Shown here one piece after another: positions 1 to 9,219 of a DNA stretch of 47,235 nucleotides. The stretch comes from Streptococcus sp. DD13 (GTDB lineage Bacteria > Bacillota > Bacilli > Lactobacillales > Streptococcaceae). The stretch is from positions 1-47,235 of the forward strand of contig NZ_KQ969509.1 of assembly GCF_001578875.1 (NCBI RefSeq). Direction: 5' to 3'. The notes beneath the pieces were generated by a model. The model did not search any database, had not been told where the DNA came from, and saw only the letters and a list, made by a program, of their open reading frames with translations. Position 1 is the stretch's first letter. Each line of letters begins with the position of its first letter. The position numbers were made by a program, and so were the translations under genes.

Positions 1-40
1 TAGTTTTCCAGGCCAACAGGACATTTATGTCATGGTAATA

Positions 41-98
41 AAAAAATACAATAGATTAGATAAATAGTTTCCTGCTACTGCTTATCTAATCTATTGTA
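41..98 (-). terminator. Terminator of the ribosomal/alpha operon
   Basis: A perfect 17-bp inverted repeat (47-63 and 82-98, loop 64-81) is followed on the minus strand by six T (41-46). It lies about 100 nt past the rplQ stop and has no T tract on the plus side, so it ends leftward transcription of the S10-spc-alpha operon. The stem is AT-rich but long. Confidence 0.85.
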
Positions 99-103
99 AA
101 AAT

Positions 104-185
104 ATGATGAGTGTTACCGCCGAAAAAAATCGGCGGTAGACCAGAGCTAGACTAAGAGCGAGATGCTCCATCATCATAACACTCA
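104..185 (-). other. Nested hairpins between rplQ and the terminator
   Basis: ACCGCCGA (116-123) and TCGGCGGT (130-137) form a perfect 8-bp stem around a six-base loop. An outer pair, GAGTGTTA (108-115) with TAACACTC (177-184), encloses it. The structure lies in the 3' untranslated part of the alpha operon, upstream of the terminator on the minus strand. It may be a processing or stabilising structure; function unknown. Confidence 0.5.
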
Positions 186-200
186 ACAAAATTGATGATT

Positions 201-587
201 TTAAACTAATTCAATAATTGCCATTGGGGCAGCATCACCACGACGTGGTTCTGTTTTCAGAATACGTGTGTAACCACCATTGCGCTCTGCATAACGAGGT
301 GCAATTTCAGAGAACAATTTTTGAAGGGCTGTAGTTGATGTGTATTTATCAGTAGCTTCATCATAGTTTTCTGATGCAATTTCGTTACGTACAAATGCTG
401 CAGCTTGACGACGAGCGTGTAAATCGCCACGTTTACCAAGAGTAATCATTTTTTCAACAGTTTTACGGATTTCTTTTGCACGAGCTTCAGTAGTCACAAT
501 AGATTCGTTGATCAATAGATCAGTTGTCAAATCACGTAGCATTGCCTTACGTTGTGAGCTAGTGCGTCCTAGTTTACGATATGCCAT
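201..587 (-). CDS. rplQ: Large ribosomal subunit protein L17
   Basis: A 128-residue basic protein beginning [20 protein letters not shown], the typical L17 start, and of the usual bacterial length. L17 is a 50S protein near the exit tunnel. It is the last gene of the alpha operon, 14 nt after rpoA, with a good Shine-Dalgarno (AGGAGG) before its ATG. The operon terminator lies about 100 nt downstream. Nothing is missing. Confidence 0.97.
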   Translation of the reverse strand: MAYRKLGRTSSQRKAMLRDLTTDLLINESIVTTEARAKEIRKTVEKMITLGKRGDLHARRQAAAFVRNEIASENYDEATDKYTSTTALQKLFSEIAPRYAERNGGYTRILKTEPRRGDAAPMAIIELV

Positions 588-601
588 TATTTCCTCCTAT
601 T

Positions 602-1540
602 TTATTTATCTTTTTTCAGACCCAAGCCTAAATCAGCCAATTTTACTTTGACCTCTTCTAAACTCTTGCGTCCAAGATTACGAACCTTCATCATTTCAGG
701 CTCAGTTTTTTCAGTTAGATCTAACACCGTATTGATTCCAGCACGTTTCAAACAATTATATGAACGAACAGATAAATCTAATTCCTCAATTGTACGATCC
801 AGCATTCTGTCATCAGATGAACTCTCAGACTCTTTCATTACTTCAGCAGATTTCGCCACTTCTGTAAGATCAGTAAATAGTCCTAAGTGTTCCATTAAAA
901 TACGAGCGGATAGTCCTAACGCATCCTCGGGAACAATCGTTCCGTTTGTCTTAATTTCAAGGGTTAATTTATCAAAACCATCATTGCTACCAACACGAGC
1001 TGGTTCAACTTGGTAATTAACCTTGCTAACCGGTGTATAGATAGAATCTACAGCCAATGTTCCTACTGGAGCACCATCTTTTTTGTTTCCTTCTGCAGGA
1101 ACATACCCTCGCCCAGTATTTACAGTTAGAGTGGCTCTAAATACTGCACCTTCAGCGATAGTAAATAGGTAGTGATCTGGATTTACAATCTCAATGTCAC
1201 TATCTGTTAAAATATCTCCGGCTTTTACTTCTGCTGGACCTGAAACTTCAAGTTCAACCGTTTTTTCACCTTCGACATAAGATTTTACAGCGATTCCTTT
1301 TACGTTAAGAATAATCTGCATAACGTCTTCGCGTACACCTGATACGGTATCAAATTCATGTAATACCCCATCAATTTTTATAGATGTCACAGCTGCACCT
1401 GGAAGAGACGCTAACAATACACGGCGTAGTGAATTGCCTAGAGTTGTACCATATCCCCTTTCAAGAGGCTCTACTACAAATCTACCAAAATCTTTATTTT
1501 CATCAATTTTTGTTATAGTTGGTTTTTCAAACTCAATCAT
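602..1540 (-). CDS. rpoA: DNA-directed RNA polymerase alpha subunit
   Basis: A 312-residue protein of normal length for streptococcal alpha. The N-terminal domain (about 1-225, with the [10 protein letters not shown] assembly motif) dimerises and nucleates core polymerase. A Ser/Glu-rich linker (KESESSSDD) leads to the C-terminal domain (about 245-305, [14 protein letters not shown]), which contacts UP elements and activators. It sits between rpsK and rplQ as in other Firmicutes, so polymerase and ribosome synthesis share a transcript. Intact. Confidence 0.98.
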   Translation of the reverse strand: MIEFEKPTITKIDENKDFGRFVVEPLERGYGTTLGNSLRRVLLASLPGAAVTSIKIDGVLHEFDTVSGVREDVMQIILNVKGIAVKSYVEGEKTVELEVSGPAEVKAGDILTDSDIEIVNPDHYLFTIAEGAVFRATLTVNTGRGYVPAEGNKKDGAPVGTLAVDSIYTPVSKVNYQVEPARVGSNDGFDKLTLEIKTNGTIVPEDALGLSARILMEHLGLFTDLTEVAKSAEVMKESESSSDDRMLDRTIEELDLSVRSYNCLKRAGINTVLDLTEKTEPEMMKVRNLGRKSLEEVKVKLADLGLGLKKDK

Positions 1541-1587
1541 GTATAGTTACTCCCTCTGAAACGAAAAGCAGTGTATTGCTATCACGA

Positions 1588-1971
1588 TTATACACGGCGA
1601 CGTTTTGGAGGACGAGCACCATTGTGCGGCACAGGAGTCACATCACGGATAGCAGTCACTTCTAGACCAGCTGCTGCAAGCGCGCGAATAGCTGATTCAC
1701 GACCTGAACCTGGACCTTTAACTGTTACTTCAACTGATTTCAAACCGTGTTCTTGAGCTGATTTAGCAGCTGCTTCTGAAGCCATTTGAGCTGCAAATGG
1801 TGTTGATTTACGAGAACCTTTAAAGCCAAGCGCACCAGCAGAAGACCAAGCAAGAGCATTACCATGCACATCAGTAATCATAACAATAGTGTTATTAAAT
1901 GTTGCGTGAATATGAGCAATACCAGATTCGATATTCTTTTTCACACGACGTTTACGTGTTGGTTTAGCCAA
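1588..1971 (-). CDS. rpsK: Small ribosomal subunit protein S11
   Basis: A 127-residue protein with the S11 hallmarks: [15 protein letters not shown] near the N-terminus and the very basic C-terminus [11 protein letters not shown]11 forms part of the 30S platform near the decoding site. The gene lies 17 nt after rpsM and 47 nt before rpoA in the alpha operon. Length and sequence are ordinary. Confidence 0.97.
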   Translation of the reverse strand: MAKPTRKRRVKKNIESGIAHIHATFNNTIVMITDVHGNALAWSSAGALGFKGSRKSTPFAAQMASEAAAKSAQEHGLKSVEVTVKGPGSGRESAIRALAAAGLEVTAIRDVTPVPHNGARPPKRRRV

Positions 1972-1988
1972 TTTTTTTACCTCCTATT

Positions 1989-2354
1989 TTATTTTTTCTT
2001 ACCTGCAATCGCAACAGCTTTACCTTTACGAGTGCGAGCATTGTTTTTAGTGTTTTGTCCACGGACAGGAAGTCCACGACGGTGACGAATCCCACGGTAT
2101 GAACCGATTTCCATCAAACGTTTGATATTCAAGTTTACTTCGCGTCGAAGATCTCCTTCAACTTTGATTGCATCTACTTCACGACGGATAGCATCTTCTT
2201 GATCGCTTGTCAAATCTTTCACACGGACATCTTCTGAAATACCTGCAGCTGCAAGAATTTTCTTAGACGTTGCGAGACCGATACCGTAGATGTAAGTCAA
2301 TGAAATCACTACACGTTTGTCATTTGGAATATCAACTCCAGCAATACGAGCCAT
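1989..2354 (-). CDS. rpsM: Small ribosomal subunit protein S13
   Basis: A 121-residue protein starting [20 protein letters not shown], with the S13 helix-two-turn-helix region and the conserved [19 protein letters not shown] segment that contacts tRNA in the head of the 30S subunit. It follows rpmJ closely in the alpha operon. No anomalies. Confidence 0.97.
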   Translation of the reverse strand: MARIAGVDIPNDKRVVISLTYIYGIGLATSKKILAAAGISEDVRVKDLTSDQEDAIRREVDAIKVEGDLRREVNLNIKRLMEIGSYRGIRHRRGLPVRGQNTKNNARTRKGKAVAIAGKKK

Positions 2355-2371
2355 GTTTTCTCCTTTCTATT

Positions 2372-2488
2372 TTATCCTTGACGTTGTTTGTGTTTTGGAT
2401 TTGCCGGGCAAATTACCATAACACGACCATTACGACGAATTACTTTACAGTATTCGCAGATAGGTTTGACCGATGGTCTTACTTTCAT
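2372..2488 (-). CDS. rpmJ: Large ribosomal subunit protein L36 (zinc type)
   Basis: I read this 38-codon ORF directly: it starts [20 protein letters not shown] and ends KHKQRQG. Cys11, Cys14, Cys27 and His33 form the zinc ribbon of the C+ form of L36. It lies between infA and rpsM, its normal place, with a Shine-Dalgarno (GGAGGG) before the ATG. Forms without these cysteines take over in zinc starvation in some bacteria; this is the zinc-binding form. Confidence 0.96.
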
Positions 2489-2510
2489 TTTTTCCCTCCA
2501 AGTATTTCGA

Positions 2511-2729
2511 CTATTTAAAGCGGTAAGTGATGCGTCCTCGAGTCAAGTCATATGGACTTAATTCCACAGTCACTCGATCACCAACCAAAATCCGAATGTA
2601 ATTTTTACGGATTTTACCTGAGACAGTCGCAAGGACCTGATGGCCGTTTTCTAATTCGACTGTAAACATTGCGTTTGGCATCGTATCAACTACTTTACCC
2701 TCGATTTCAATCACATCTTCTTTTGCCAT
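2511..2729 (-). CDS. infA: Translation initiation factor IF-1
   Basis: A 72-residue single OB-fold protein beginning [20 protein letters not shown] and ending GRITYRFK, the standard IF-1. It binds the 30S A site during initiation. It follows adk by a 122-nt spacer that holds its own promoter and a small hairpin, and it has a strong Shine-Dalgarno (GGGAGGG). It can therefore be expressed both from the long operon transcript and independently. Confidence 0.97.
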
Positions 2730-2804
2730 GCAAAAGCTTCCCTCCCTAAATTTCGATTTAATTTCCTCTGAATCAGAGGTAACAATTATAAGTCAGACTA
2801 GAGT

Positions 2805-2833
2805 ATTTTACCACTTTCATCCATAAATTGCAA
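2805..2833 (-). promoter_or_regulatory. Internal promoter upstream of infA
   Basis: On the minus strand TTGCAA (2828-2833) and TAAAAT (2805-2810) are 17 nt apart, with a TG extended -10. The predicted leader contains a 6-bp hairpin, CCTCTG/CAGAGG (2765-2779). It would let infA-rpmJ-rpsM-rpsK-rpoA-rplQ be transcribed apart from the upstream ribosomal genes. Confidence 0.65.
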
Positions 2834-2851
2834 GCCTAGCGTTGCATTGAT

Positions 2852-3487
2852 TTACAGACTCTTTAAATAGGCTTCCACTTCCCCGAAGACTGCATCAATC
2901 TCTTGATCGCCATTGATTTCATGAACCAAGCCAAGCTCTTGGTAATAATCAAGAATCGGTTGTCCTTGAGCGATATTAACTTCTAACCTACGTTGAACAC
3001 TTTCCGGCTTATCATCTTCTCGCTGGTAATAGTCTTCTTCTTTATAATCAACAGGTGGATTAAAGATTTTATGAAAACTTTCTCCAGTTTCTTTGTGAAT
3101 AATCCGGCCACTAAGTCGATCCAAGAGAATATCGGGGTTAACGGCAATATTGAGGACTCCATCCAGTTTCAACTGTAGCTCTTCCAGTGTCTTGCTTAAA
3201 GCATGAGCTTGTTCAAGAGTTCTAGGGTAGCCATCTAATAGAAAGCCGTTTTCTTTGATATCGTCTTGAGACAGTCGTTCTTTTACAATACCATTTGTAA
3301 CTTCGTCTGGAACAAGATCTCCTTTATCCATAAATTCTTTTGCTAATTTCCCCATTTCTGTTTGATTAGAAATGGCCGCACGAAACATATCTCCGGTTGA
3401 AATATGTGACACACCGAAGGTTTCAACAATTTTGACTGCTTGCGTGCCTTTACCGGCTCCTGGCAAGCCCATGATAAGAAGGTTCAT
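2852..3487 (-). CDS. adk: Adenylate kinase
   Basis: A 211-residue enzyme interconverting ATP+AMP and 2 ADP. The P-loop is [10 protein letters not shown] at the N-terminus, and DGYPRT is the AMP-binding/Walker B region. I chose ATG at 3487 ([10 protein letters not shown]) because AAAGGAG precedes it; the longer in-frame start at 3529 has no Shine-Dalgarno. The LID ([16 protein letters not shown]) lacks the four zinc cysteines present in Bacillus Adk, so it is a non-zinc form. It sits between secY and infA, as is usual in Firmicutes. Confidence 0.97.
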   Translation of the reverse strand: MNLLIMGLPGAGKGTQAVKIVETFGVSHISTGDMFRAAISNQTEMGKLAKEFMDKGDLVPDEVTNGIVKERLSQDDIKENGFLLDGYPRTLEQAHALSKTLEELQLKLDGVLNIAVNPDILLDRLSGRIIHKETGESFHKIFNPPVDYKEEDYYQREDDKPESVQRRLEVNIAQGQPILDYYQELGLVHEINGDQEIDAVFGEVEAYLKSL

Positions 3488-3552
3488 GGTGTACTCCTTT
3501 ATTTTGTTTTCACATAAATTCACCAACAACTGGCAAACTTATCTGGAAACAA

Positions 3553-3586
3553 AATAGAAGGTTGACTAGGTCAACCTAATTCTATT
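3553..3586 (-). other. Hairpin at the secY-adk junction
   Basis: AGGTTGAC (3559-3566) pairs with GTCAACCT (3570-3577), and flanking AATAGAA/TTCTATT extends the stem with a two-base bulge. It overlaps the last codons of secY, and a T-rich stretch follows on the minus strand. It could be a weak attenuator or an RNA-processing site that lowers adk output relative to secY. Confidence 0.4.
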
Positions 3587-4892
3587 TCGCCTTTTCCATA
3601 AATCCGATATACTTGCGTTTCAATAGGAATCCTTCCAATTGTTTTACACCTTCAATACTTGTCATAATGATAATGATCAAACTTGTCCCTAAGAAAGCTA
3701 CACGACTACTTAAACCTAAGGTGTTTTGAGCTAAGATAGGGAGGAGGGCTACCGCTCCTAGGAAGAGGGAACCCACGGTTGACAAGCGACGCAAAAGATG
3801 AGAAATATATTTTTCTGTTCCATTTCCTGGTCGCACGCCATGGATATAAGCTCCACTTTTCTGCAGATTCTCAGCAGCTTTTTCTGGATTGATCTGGACA
3901 AAACTATAGAAGAATGTAAATAAGACAATTAGCAAGCCGTATACAAGAGCTCCTTCGGTTTTTGTATAATCAAAGTAAGCGCTAATGCTATTCAGCCAAC
4001 CTATCGATCGGTTTTGGGTTGCTAAAAACTGAATTATAGAAGTAGGGATTGCTGTAATAGATCCCGCAAAGATAACCGGAATGACCCCAGCCGGGTTCAA
4101 CTTGAGTGGTAAATAAGAGCTAGATGGCGCCCCTTGTGCACGTTTTGTGTATTGAATCGGAATTTTATACTCAGCCTGTTGAATATAGGTTGTGAGGTAT
4201 ACAATCACTAACACTGCGACAACAAGAGCTGCAGCGATAATATAGGACCGTGTCAATTGAGAAGAATCGACGTTTACAAAGTAGTCCTCATAGAACTCCT
4301 GAATTGTTCCTGGTAAGGATGCGACGATCCCCGCAAAAATAATCATGGAAGTTCCATTGCCATAACCCTTATCTGTAATCTGTTCGCCCAGCCAATTCAC
4401 AATCATCGAACCCGTCGTAAGGATCGCTCCGATTACTAGATAAACTTTCCAGGTCAAAGGCGTCGTTGTCAAATTGAAACTTGACAATGTACTAAACCCA
4501 GCAGTAATTCCGATGGATTGAACAAACGCTAAAACCAATGAGATATAGCGGGTTGCTTGGTTGAGTTTTCGACGACCAACTTCTCCTTGTTTTCCCCACT
4601 CCACAAATTTGGGTAGGATATCCATTTGTAATAGTTGGACGATAATGGAGGCTGTAATATAAGGGCTGACACCTAAAGCAAAAACAGAAAAGTTACTTAA
4701 GGCATTCCCTGATACTAAGCTCAACATATTCAAAAAGGGAAGATCCTGCAGGTTTTTCAATGCAGCTGCATTGATGCCCGGTACAGTAATTTGAGTCCCA
4801 ATTCGAAAGACTAAAACGATAAAAATTGTAAAAAGAATTTTCTTTCGAACATTTCTTACCTTTAGTGCGTCAAGTAATAATTTAAAAAACAT
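3582..4892 (-). CDS. secY: Protein translocase channel subunit SecY
   Basis: A 436-residue membrane protein with about ten transmembrane helices, matching SecY length. TVPGIN near the N-terminus, the plug region, and QQAEYKIPIQYTKRAQG of a cytoplasmic loop are typical. It forms the membrane channel for secreted proteins with SecE and SecG. It is encoded in the spc operon between rplO and adk; a hairpin overlaps its stop codon. Confidence 0.98.
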   Translation of the reverse strand: MFFKLLLDALKVRNVRKKILFTIFIVLVFRIGTQITVPGINAAALKNLQDLPFLNMLSLVSGNALSNFSVFALGVSPYITASIIVQLLQMDILPKFVEWGKQGEVGRRKLNQATRYISLVLAFVQSIGITAGFSTLSSFNLTTTPLTWKVYLVIGAILTTGSMIVNWLGEQITDKGYGNGTSMIIFAGIVASLPGTIQEFYEDYFVNVDSSQLTRSYIIAAALVVAVLVIVYLTTYIQQAEYKIPIQYTKRAQGAPSSSYLPLKLNPAGVIPVIFAGSITAIPTSIIQFLATQNRSIGWLNSISAYFDYTKTEGALVYGLLIVLFTFFYSFVQINPEKAAENLQKSGAYIHGVRPGNGTEKYISHLLRRLSTVGSLFLGAVALLPILAQNTLGLSSRVAFLGTSLIIIIMTSIEGVKQLEGFLLKRKYIGFMEKAK

Positions 4893-4905
4893 AGACGGCC
4901 ACCTC

Positions 4906-5346
4906 TTAGATGACTTCTACTGAGCCACCTTTAGCAGTGATTGCTTCTTCTGCTGTTTTAGAGAATTTCGCTGCTTTCACTGTTAATTTTTTCGTCAATT
5001 CGCCGTTACCAAGAATTTTAACACCTGACTTTTCAGCTTTCACGATACCAGCTTCAATCAAAACAACTGGTGTAACTTCAGCACCGTCTTCAAAGACGTT
5101 CAATTGATCAAGGTTTACAATAGCGTATTCTTTCGCGTTGATGTTTGTAAATCCACGTTTTGGAAGACGACGGAACAATGGAGTTTGTCCCCCCTCAAAA
5201 CCTGGACGTACGCCACCACCGCTACGAGCTTTTTGACCTTTTTGTCCGCGTCCTGAAGTTTTACCATTACCTGATGATGTACCACGACCTACACGGTTAC
5301 GAACTTTACGGGAACCTGTTGCAGGTTGTAATTCATGAAGTTTCAT
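4906..5346 (-). CDS. rplO: Large ribosomal subunit protein L15
   Basis: A 146-residue protein with the Gly/Arg-rich N-terminal extension ([20 protein letters not shown]) and globular C-terminus of L15. It binds 23S rRNA late in 50S assembly. It is followed by secY after 13 nt. The spacer to upstream rpmD is unusually long for this operon (130 nt), and I see no gene in it. Confidence 0.97.
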   Translation of the reverse strand: MKLHELQPATGSRKVRNRVGRGTSSGNGKTSGRGQKGQKARSGGGVRPGFEGGQTPLFRRLPKRGFTNINAKEYAIVNLDQLNVFEDGAEVTPVVLIEAGIVKAEKSGVKILGNGELTKKLTVKAAKFSKTAEEAITAKGGSVEVI

Positions 5347-5477
5347 TTATTTTCTCCTTATGTGTAAAATGCTAGCGCCTGCTCATCCAGTAAGGACTCG
5401 ATGGGCAAACTCGCCTATACAAATGCAGATGAAGTCGCAAAGTATTCTTTACGACTCATCTCTTATCAATGTGAAGC

Positions 5478-5657
5478 TTATGCTTCTTCGACAGTTACCA
5501 AGTGTGAAATAGCATTCACCATTCCACGGATAGCTGCATTGTCTTCTTTAACGACTGAGCTGTTCAATTTGCCAAGACCAAGGGCAACAACAGTTTTACG
5601 TTGCTCTGGCTTGCGACCGATTGGAGACTTCGTCAAAGTGATTTTAATTTGAGCCAT
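5478..5657 (-). CDS. rpmD: Large ribosomal subunit protein L30
   Basis: A 59-residue protein starting [20 protein letters not shown], a typical L30. I used ATG at 5657 because AAGGAG lies just upstream. A longer in-frame ATG at 5711 would run into the rpsE coding region and lacks a ribosome binding site. It follows rpsE by 13 nt. Confidence 0.96.
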   Translation of the reverse strand: MAQIKITLTKSPIGRKPEQRKTVVALGLGKLNSSVVKEDNAAIRGMVNAISHLVTVEEA

Positions 5658-5670
5658 GAGTTCTCCTTTC

Positions 5671-6165
5671 TTATGCCAAATCAGAAACTGAGATGCCACG
5701 AAGTGCCGCAACTTCCTCAGCGCGTTTCAGTTGTTTCAATCCTTCAACAGTTGCACGAACAATGTTGATAGGAGTGTTTGATCCAAGTGATTTTGAAGTC
5801 ACATCTGCGATACCTGCCAATTCGATAACGGCACGAGTTGCACCCCCAGCAGCAACCCCAGCACCTTCTACAGCTGGTTTCAACAATACACGAGCTCCTG
5901 AAAATTCTGAGCGAACTTCATGAGGAATTGTTGTCCCAACCATTGGTACTTCAATAAGGTTCTTTTTAGCAGCTTCTACTGCTTTACGAATTGCTTCTGG
6001 AACTTCTTGAGCTTTACCGGTACCGAAACCTACACGACCATTGCGATCACCAACAACTACAAGAGCTGCAAAACGAAGACGACGTCCTCCTTTTACAACT
6101 TTTGTAACACGGTTGATGGCTACGACGCGTTCTTCAAATTCAACTGCATTATCTTTAAATGCCAT
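5671..6165 (-). CDS. rpsE: Small ribosomal subunit protein S5
   Basis: A 164-residue protein with the S5 double-stranded RNA-binding region ([18 protein letters not shown]) and the C-terminal domain [18 protein letters not shown]5 is in the 30S body near the decoding centre and affects translational accuracy. It lies between rplR and rpmD. Normal length, no visible defect. Confidence 0.97.
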   Translation of the reverse strand: MAFKDNAVEFEERVVAINRVTKVVKGGRRLRFAALVVVGDRNGRVGFGTGKAQEVPEAIRKAVEAAKKNLIEVPMVGTTIPHEVRSEFSGARVLLKPAVEGAGVAAGGATRAVIELAGIADVTSKSLGSNTPINIVRATVEGLKQLKRAEEVAALRGISVSDLA

Positions 6166-6182
6166 TCTTAGTGTCCTCCCTA

Positions 6183-6539
6183 TTAGAATTTCAATCCGTT
6201 TTCACGAGCTGATTCAGCCAATGCCTGCACACGTCCGTGATATAGATATCCACCGCGGTCGAACACCACTTCAGAAATACCTTTAGCAACTGCACGTTCT
6301 GCAACAAGTTTACCGACAACAACGGCTTGTTCTGTTTTTGTTCCCTTTGAAACTTCTTTATCAAGAGTAGAAGCGCTTGCGAGCGTTACACCCGCTACGT
6401 CATCAATCACTTGAGCGTAGATGCCTGTATTAGAACGGAAAATGTTCAAACGTGGGCGAGCAGCAGTTCCAGAGATTTTTCCGCGTACACGACGATGGCG
6501 TTTTTGACGGAGTTTGTTTTTATCTGGTTTTGAAATCAC
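6183..6539 (-). CDS. rplR: Large ribosomal subunit protein L18 (GTG start)
   Basis: A 118-residue protein that binds 5S r[17 protein letters not shown] and [12 protein letters not shown] are typical. There are two in-frame GTG codons, at 6548 and 6539. The Shine-Dalgarno AAGAGGTG overlaps the first and lies 6 nt before the second, so the second (start I-S-K-P-D-K after fMet) is used. This gives the usual streptococcal L18 length. It lies between rplF and rpsE. Confidence 0.94.
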   Translation of the reverse strand: MISKPDKNKLRQKRHRRVRGKISGTAARPRLNIFRSNTGIYAQVIDDVAGVTLASASTLDKEVSKGTKTEQAVVVGKLVAERAVAKGISEVVFDRGGYLYHGRVQALAESARENGLKF

Positions 6540-6625
6540 AATTTTCACCTCTTACTTTTAAATCTTGTCATTAGACAAATGATAAAGTAATAGCGATTCG
6601 TGGCCTGAACCACAAATACCAACTA

Positions 6626-7162
6626 TTATTTACCTGTTTTACCTTCTTTGCGACGAACAAATTCACCAACGTAGCGAATCCCCTTACCTTTATACGGTTC
6701 TGGAGCACGCAAGCCACGAATATAGGCAGCTGTTTGTCCAACAACTTCTTTGTTGATTCCAGATACAACGATTTGAGTCGGTGTAGGAAGTTCAAAGGTA
6801 ATTCCTTCTGGAGCTTCAACTTCATCTGGGTGTGATTTACCAACTGATAGAGTCAATTTGCTTCCAGCAAGTTGCGCACGGTATCCAACCCCGCGCATTT
6901 CAAGTTCTTTTTTGAACCCTTCAGAAACACCAACAACCATATTATTGAGGTTAGCACGAGTAGTTCCATGAATGGTTTTCATTTCTTTTGAATCGTTTGG
7001 ACGGTGAAGGGTCACTTCGTTTCCGTCTACACGAATTTCAATATTTTTTGAGAACTCACGAGTCAGTTCTCCTTTAGGTCCTTTTACAGTTACAACATTG
7101 TTGTTGTTGGTAAGTTCAACACCAGCAGGCAACACGATAACTTTATTACCAATACGTGACAT
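6626..7162 (-). CDS. rplF: Large ribosomal subunit protein L6
   Basis: A 178-residue protein with two similar L6 domains; [17 protein letters not shown] opens it, and [14 protein letters not shown] is the conserved rRNA-binding signature near the C-terminus. It sits near the sarcin-ricin loop in the 50S subunit. It is separated from upstream rpsH by an exceptional 303-nt spacer filled by two stem-loop repeats. Confidence 0.97.
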   Translation of the reverse strand: MSRIGNKVIVLPAGVELTNNNNVVTVKGPKGELTREFSKNIEIRVDGNEVTLHRPNDSKEMKTIHGTTRANLNNMVVGVSEGFKKELEMRGVGYRAQLAGSKLTLSVGKSHPDEVEAPEGITFELPTPTQIVVSGINKEVVGQTAAYIRGLRAPEPYKGKGIRYVGEFVRRKEGKTGK

Positions 7163-7223
7163 GTAGATTTTCTCCTGTTAAATTGTCAGGCCGTTTAGAC
7201 GACCAGTTTTCACGGGGGGATTA

Positions 7224-7339
7224 TGATACAAAGGACCTAGAAAGCAAAGTAAAAATAGGAAAATCGGTGACGGCTCGATGAGCCAAGACGATTTTATCTT
7301 TTTTACACAGCTTTCAGTCCGTGTTCAAATCAAGATACC
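7224..7339 (+). repeat. Stem-loop repeat family, copy 1 (rpsH-rplF spacer)
   Basis: Read on the plus strand, it starts TGATACAAAGGACCTAGAAA, has an arm AAAAATAGGAAAATCG, a small loop stem (GGCTCGATGAGCC), the partner arm CGATTTTATCTTTTTT, and ends GTCCGTGTTCAAATC. The arms pair into one long hairpin ending in a T run. Similar elements occur at 7347, 7958, 22009, 31216 and 32069. With copy 2 it accounts for most of the 303-nt spacer. Confidence 0.6.
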
Positions 7340-7346
7340 TGATTGT

Positions 7347-7457
7347 GTACCATATTTGAGTTCGAGCTAAGAATTCGGTGAAAAAGATAAGTTTGTCTTG
7401 GAGCATCGCTCCTGCTACAAACTCCCTATTTTCACTGCATTCTTTTAACGCTCTCAC
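7347..7457 (-). repeat. Stem-loop repeat family, copy 2 (rpsH-rplF spacer)
   Basis: On the minus strand it reads GAGCGTTAAAAGAA, then CAGTGAAAATAGGGAGTTTG, a GGAGC-GAT-GCTCC mini-hairpin, CAAACTTATCTTTTTCACC, and TTAGCTCGAACTCAAAT. It is nearly colinear with copy 3 at 7958 and lies head to head with copy 1. The T run points along the operon transcript, so it could act as an attenuator between rpsH and rplF. Confidence 0.6.
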
Positions 7458-7465
7458 ATCATCAA

Positions 7466-7864
7466 TTACCAAACGTAAGCGATAACCTCACCACCAACAT
7501 TCTTTTGGCGTGCTTCTTTGTCTGTCAACAAGCCTTCAGAGGTTGAGATAATTGCGATTCCTAATCCGTTAAGGACTTTAGGAATATCTTCACGTTTTGA
7601 GTAGACACGAAGACCTGGTTTTGAAACACGTTTCAAGTTGGTGATTACTTTTTCACCATTTGGTCCGTATTTCAAGAAGACACGGATTACTCCTTGTTTG
7701 TCATCTTCGATAAACTCAACATTTTTCACAAATCCTTCGTTTTTAAGGATTGTAGCAATGCCTTTTTTAATATTTGATGCAGGCACTTCCAACACTTCAT
7801 GATTCGCTTGATTTGCGTTACGAATACGTGTCAAAAAGTCTGCGATTGGGTCTGTCATAACCAT
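7466..7864 (-). CDS. rpsH: Small ribosomal subunit protein S8
   Basis: A 132-residue protein starting [19 protein letters not shown] and ending [10 protein letters not shown], both diagnostic of S8, which binds 16S rRNA helix 21. I start at 7864 because GAGGAG lies just upstream and it matches family length; the ATG at 7897 is unsupported. Both flanking spacers (to rpsN and rplF) are expanded by stem-loop repeats, which is unusual in this operon. Confidence 0.97.
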   Translation of the reverse strand: MVMTDPIADFLTRIRNANQANHEVLEVPASNIKKGIATILKNEGFVKNVEFIEDDKQGVIRVFLKYGPNGEKVITNLKRVSKPGLRVYSKREDIPKVLNGLGIAIISTSEGLLTDKEARQKNVGGEVIAYVW

Positions 7865-7957
7865 ATTCTTTTCTCCTCTTACTAGCAGTTTGCCCAATGC
7901 ACTTGCTAGTTAATGATTGAGCTAGGCTCAGAAAGTTTTGATACATACAAACGAGAT

Positions 7958-8072
7958 TATACTCATTTGAACACGAGCTACAACCCGGGCAAAAAAGAGA
8001 GATTTAATTAGGAGCAGCGCTCCTGTCCCGTATCTCCTATTTTTGCTGTGGTTGTGACGCTCTTTGTATCAT
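7958..8072 (-). repeat. Stem-loop repeat family, copy 3 (rpsN-rpsH spacer)
   Basis: The minus strand begins ATGATACAAAGAGCGTCACA, has GCAAAAATAGGAGAT, a GGAGC-GCT-GCTCC mini-hairpin, AAATCTCTCTTTTTTGC, and ends GCTCGTGTTCAAATGAGTAT. The two arms pair and end in six T on the transcribed strand, resembling an intrinsic terminator inside the ribosomal operon. It is the best preserved member with both ends. Confidence 0.6.
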
Positions 8073-8076
8073 AATA

Positions 8077-8262
8077 TTACCAAGATGCTTTTGTTACACC
8101 AGGAATTTGTCCTTTGTAGGCTAACTCGCGGAAGCAAACACGGCACAGTTTGAACTTACGGTAAACTGAGTGTGGACGTCCACAACGTTCACAACGTGTA
8201 TAAGCTTGAGTCGAGAATTTAGCTGGGCGTTTATTCTTAGCAATCATTGATTTTTTAGCCAT
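8077..8262 (-). CDS. rpsN: Small ribosomal subunit protein S14 (zinc type)
   Basis: A 61-residue S14 of the short, zinc-binding form: [17 protein letters not shown], then CERC and CRVC pairs, ending GVTKASW. It sits in the 30S head. It is in its standard position after rplE. Longer zinc-free S14 paralogues exist elsewhere in many Firmicutes genomes; none is in this window. Confidence 0.97.
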   Translation of the reverse strand: MAKKSMIAKNKRPAKFSTQAYTRCERCGRPHSVYRKFKLCRVCFRELAYKGQIPGVTKASW

Positions 8263-8276
8263 TTATTCTCTCCCTA

Positions 8277-8819
8277 TTATTTTGCAAAAGGCATTCCAAG
8301 GCCTGTAAGTAGCGCACGTGATTCTTCGTCTGTATTAGCAGTAGTAACAATTACGATATCCAAACCACGAGTCTTATCTACATCATCAAAGCTAATTTCA
8401 GGGAAGATCAATTGTTCTTTCACACCAAGTGTGTAGTTCCCACGACCGTCAAATGATTTTGTTGGAACACCGTGGAAGTCACGCACACGTGGAAGTGATA
8501 CTGAAACCAATTTATCCAAGAATTCGTACATCCGTTCACCACGAAGGGTAACTTTAGCACCGATCGCAACACCTTCACGAAGACGGAAGCCGGCGATAGA
8601 TTTCTTTGCCTTAGTAATCAGTGGTTTTTGTCCTGAAATTAATGCCAATTCTTCAGCAGCTTTTTCCAGATTTTTTGCGTTAGAGACAGCATCCCCAACA
8701 CCCATGTTCAAAACAATCTTATCCACTTTTGGCACAGCCATTACAGATGAATAGTTGAATTGCTCTGTCAAGGCAGGAACAACTTCATTTAGGTATTTTT
8801 CTTTTAAACGATTAGCCAT
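8277..8819 (-). CDS. rplE: Large ribosomal subunit protein L5
   Basis: A 180-residue 5S rRNA-binding protein. [20 protein letters not shown], the KIVLNMGVG motif and the C-terminus [11 protein letters not shown] are typical. It forms part of the central protuberance with L18. It follows rplX after 23 nt and precedes rpsN after 14 nt. Confidence 0.97.
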   Translation of the reverse strand: MANRLKEKYLNEVVPALTEQFNYSSVMAVPKVDKIVLNMGVGDAVSNAKNLEKAAEELALISGQKPLITKAKKSIAGFRLREGVAIGAKVTLRGERMYEFLDKLVSVSLPRVRDFHGVPTKSFDGRGNYTLGVKEQLIFPEISFDDVDKTRGLDIVIVTTANTDEESRALLTGLGMPFAK

Positions 8820-8842
8820 TATACTTCTCCTTTCCTTCGTGA

Positions 8843-9148
8843 TTAGTCAAGCACTTCGCCTGATTTTTTGTTGTAGCGTACTTTTTTGCCATCTTCAAAA
8901 CGGTAACCCACACGGCCAGCTACACCATTTTTATCCAAAACTTGAACGTTTGATGCATGGATTGGAGCTTCCTTTTCAACGATTGCCCCTTGAGGGTTTT
9001 CGTTGTTAGGTTTTTGATGTTTCTTGACAAGGTTAACCCCTTCAACGATAACTTTGTTTACTTTTGGCAATGCAACAAGAACTGTTGCTTCTACGCCTTT
9101 ATCTTTACCAGTAATAACGCGAACTTTGTCGCCTTTTTTTACAAACAT
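8843..9148 (-). CDS. rplX: Large ribosomal subunit protein L24
   Basis: A 101-residue KOW-domain protein starting [18 protein letters not shown]; it initiates 50S assembly by binding the 5' part of 23S rRNA. The start at 9148 is set by TAGGAG eight bases upstream. An ATG at 9196 is in frame, but its codons fall in a hairpin-rich spacer without a ribosome binding site. Confidence 0.96.
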   Translation of the reverse strand: MFVKKGDKVRVITGKDKGVEATVLVALPKVNKVIVEGVNLVKKHQKPNNENPQGAIVEKEAPIHASNVQVLDKNGVAGRVGYRFEDGKKVRYNKKSGEVLD

Positions 9149-9168
9149 ATTTTCTCCTATATTCTTAC

Positions 9169-9199
9169 GCCTGAACAGGCACCCTTGCTTGCGCAAGGG
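9169..9199 (-). other. Tandem hairpins in the rplN-rplX spacer
   Basis: GCCT-GAAC-AGGC (9169-9180) and CCCTTGC-TTGC-GCAAGGG (9182-9199) are two adjacent perfect hairpins in a 71-nt spacer where operon genes are otherwise close together. No T run follows on the minus strand, so they are not terminators. A processing site or protein-binding leader is possible. Confidence 0.4.
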
Positions 9200-9219
9200 G
9201 ACTTTCGTTTGTGATTGAA

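Noticed and set aside
5401..5652. 83-codon plus-strand ORF opposite rpmD
   Set aside because: It is antisense to rpmD and the rplO-rpmD spacer, with no Shine-Dalgarno and no family resemblance.
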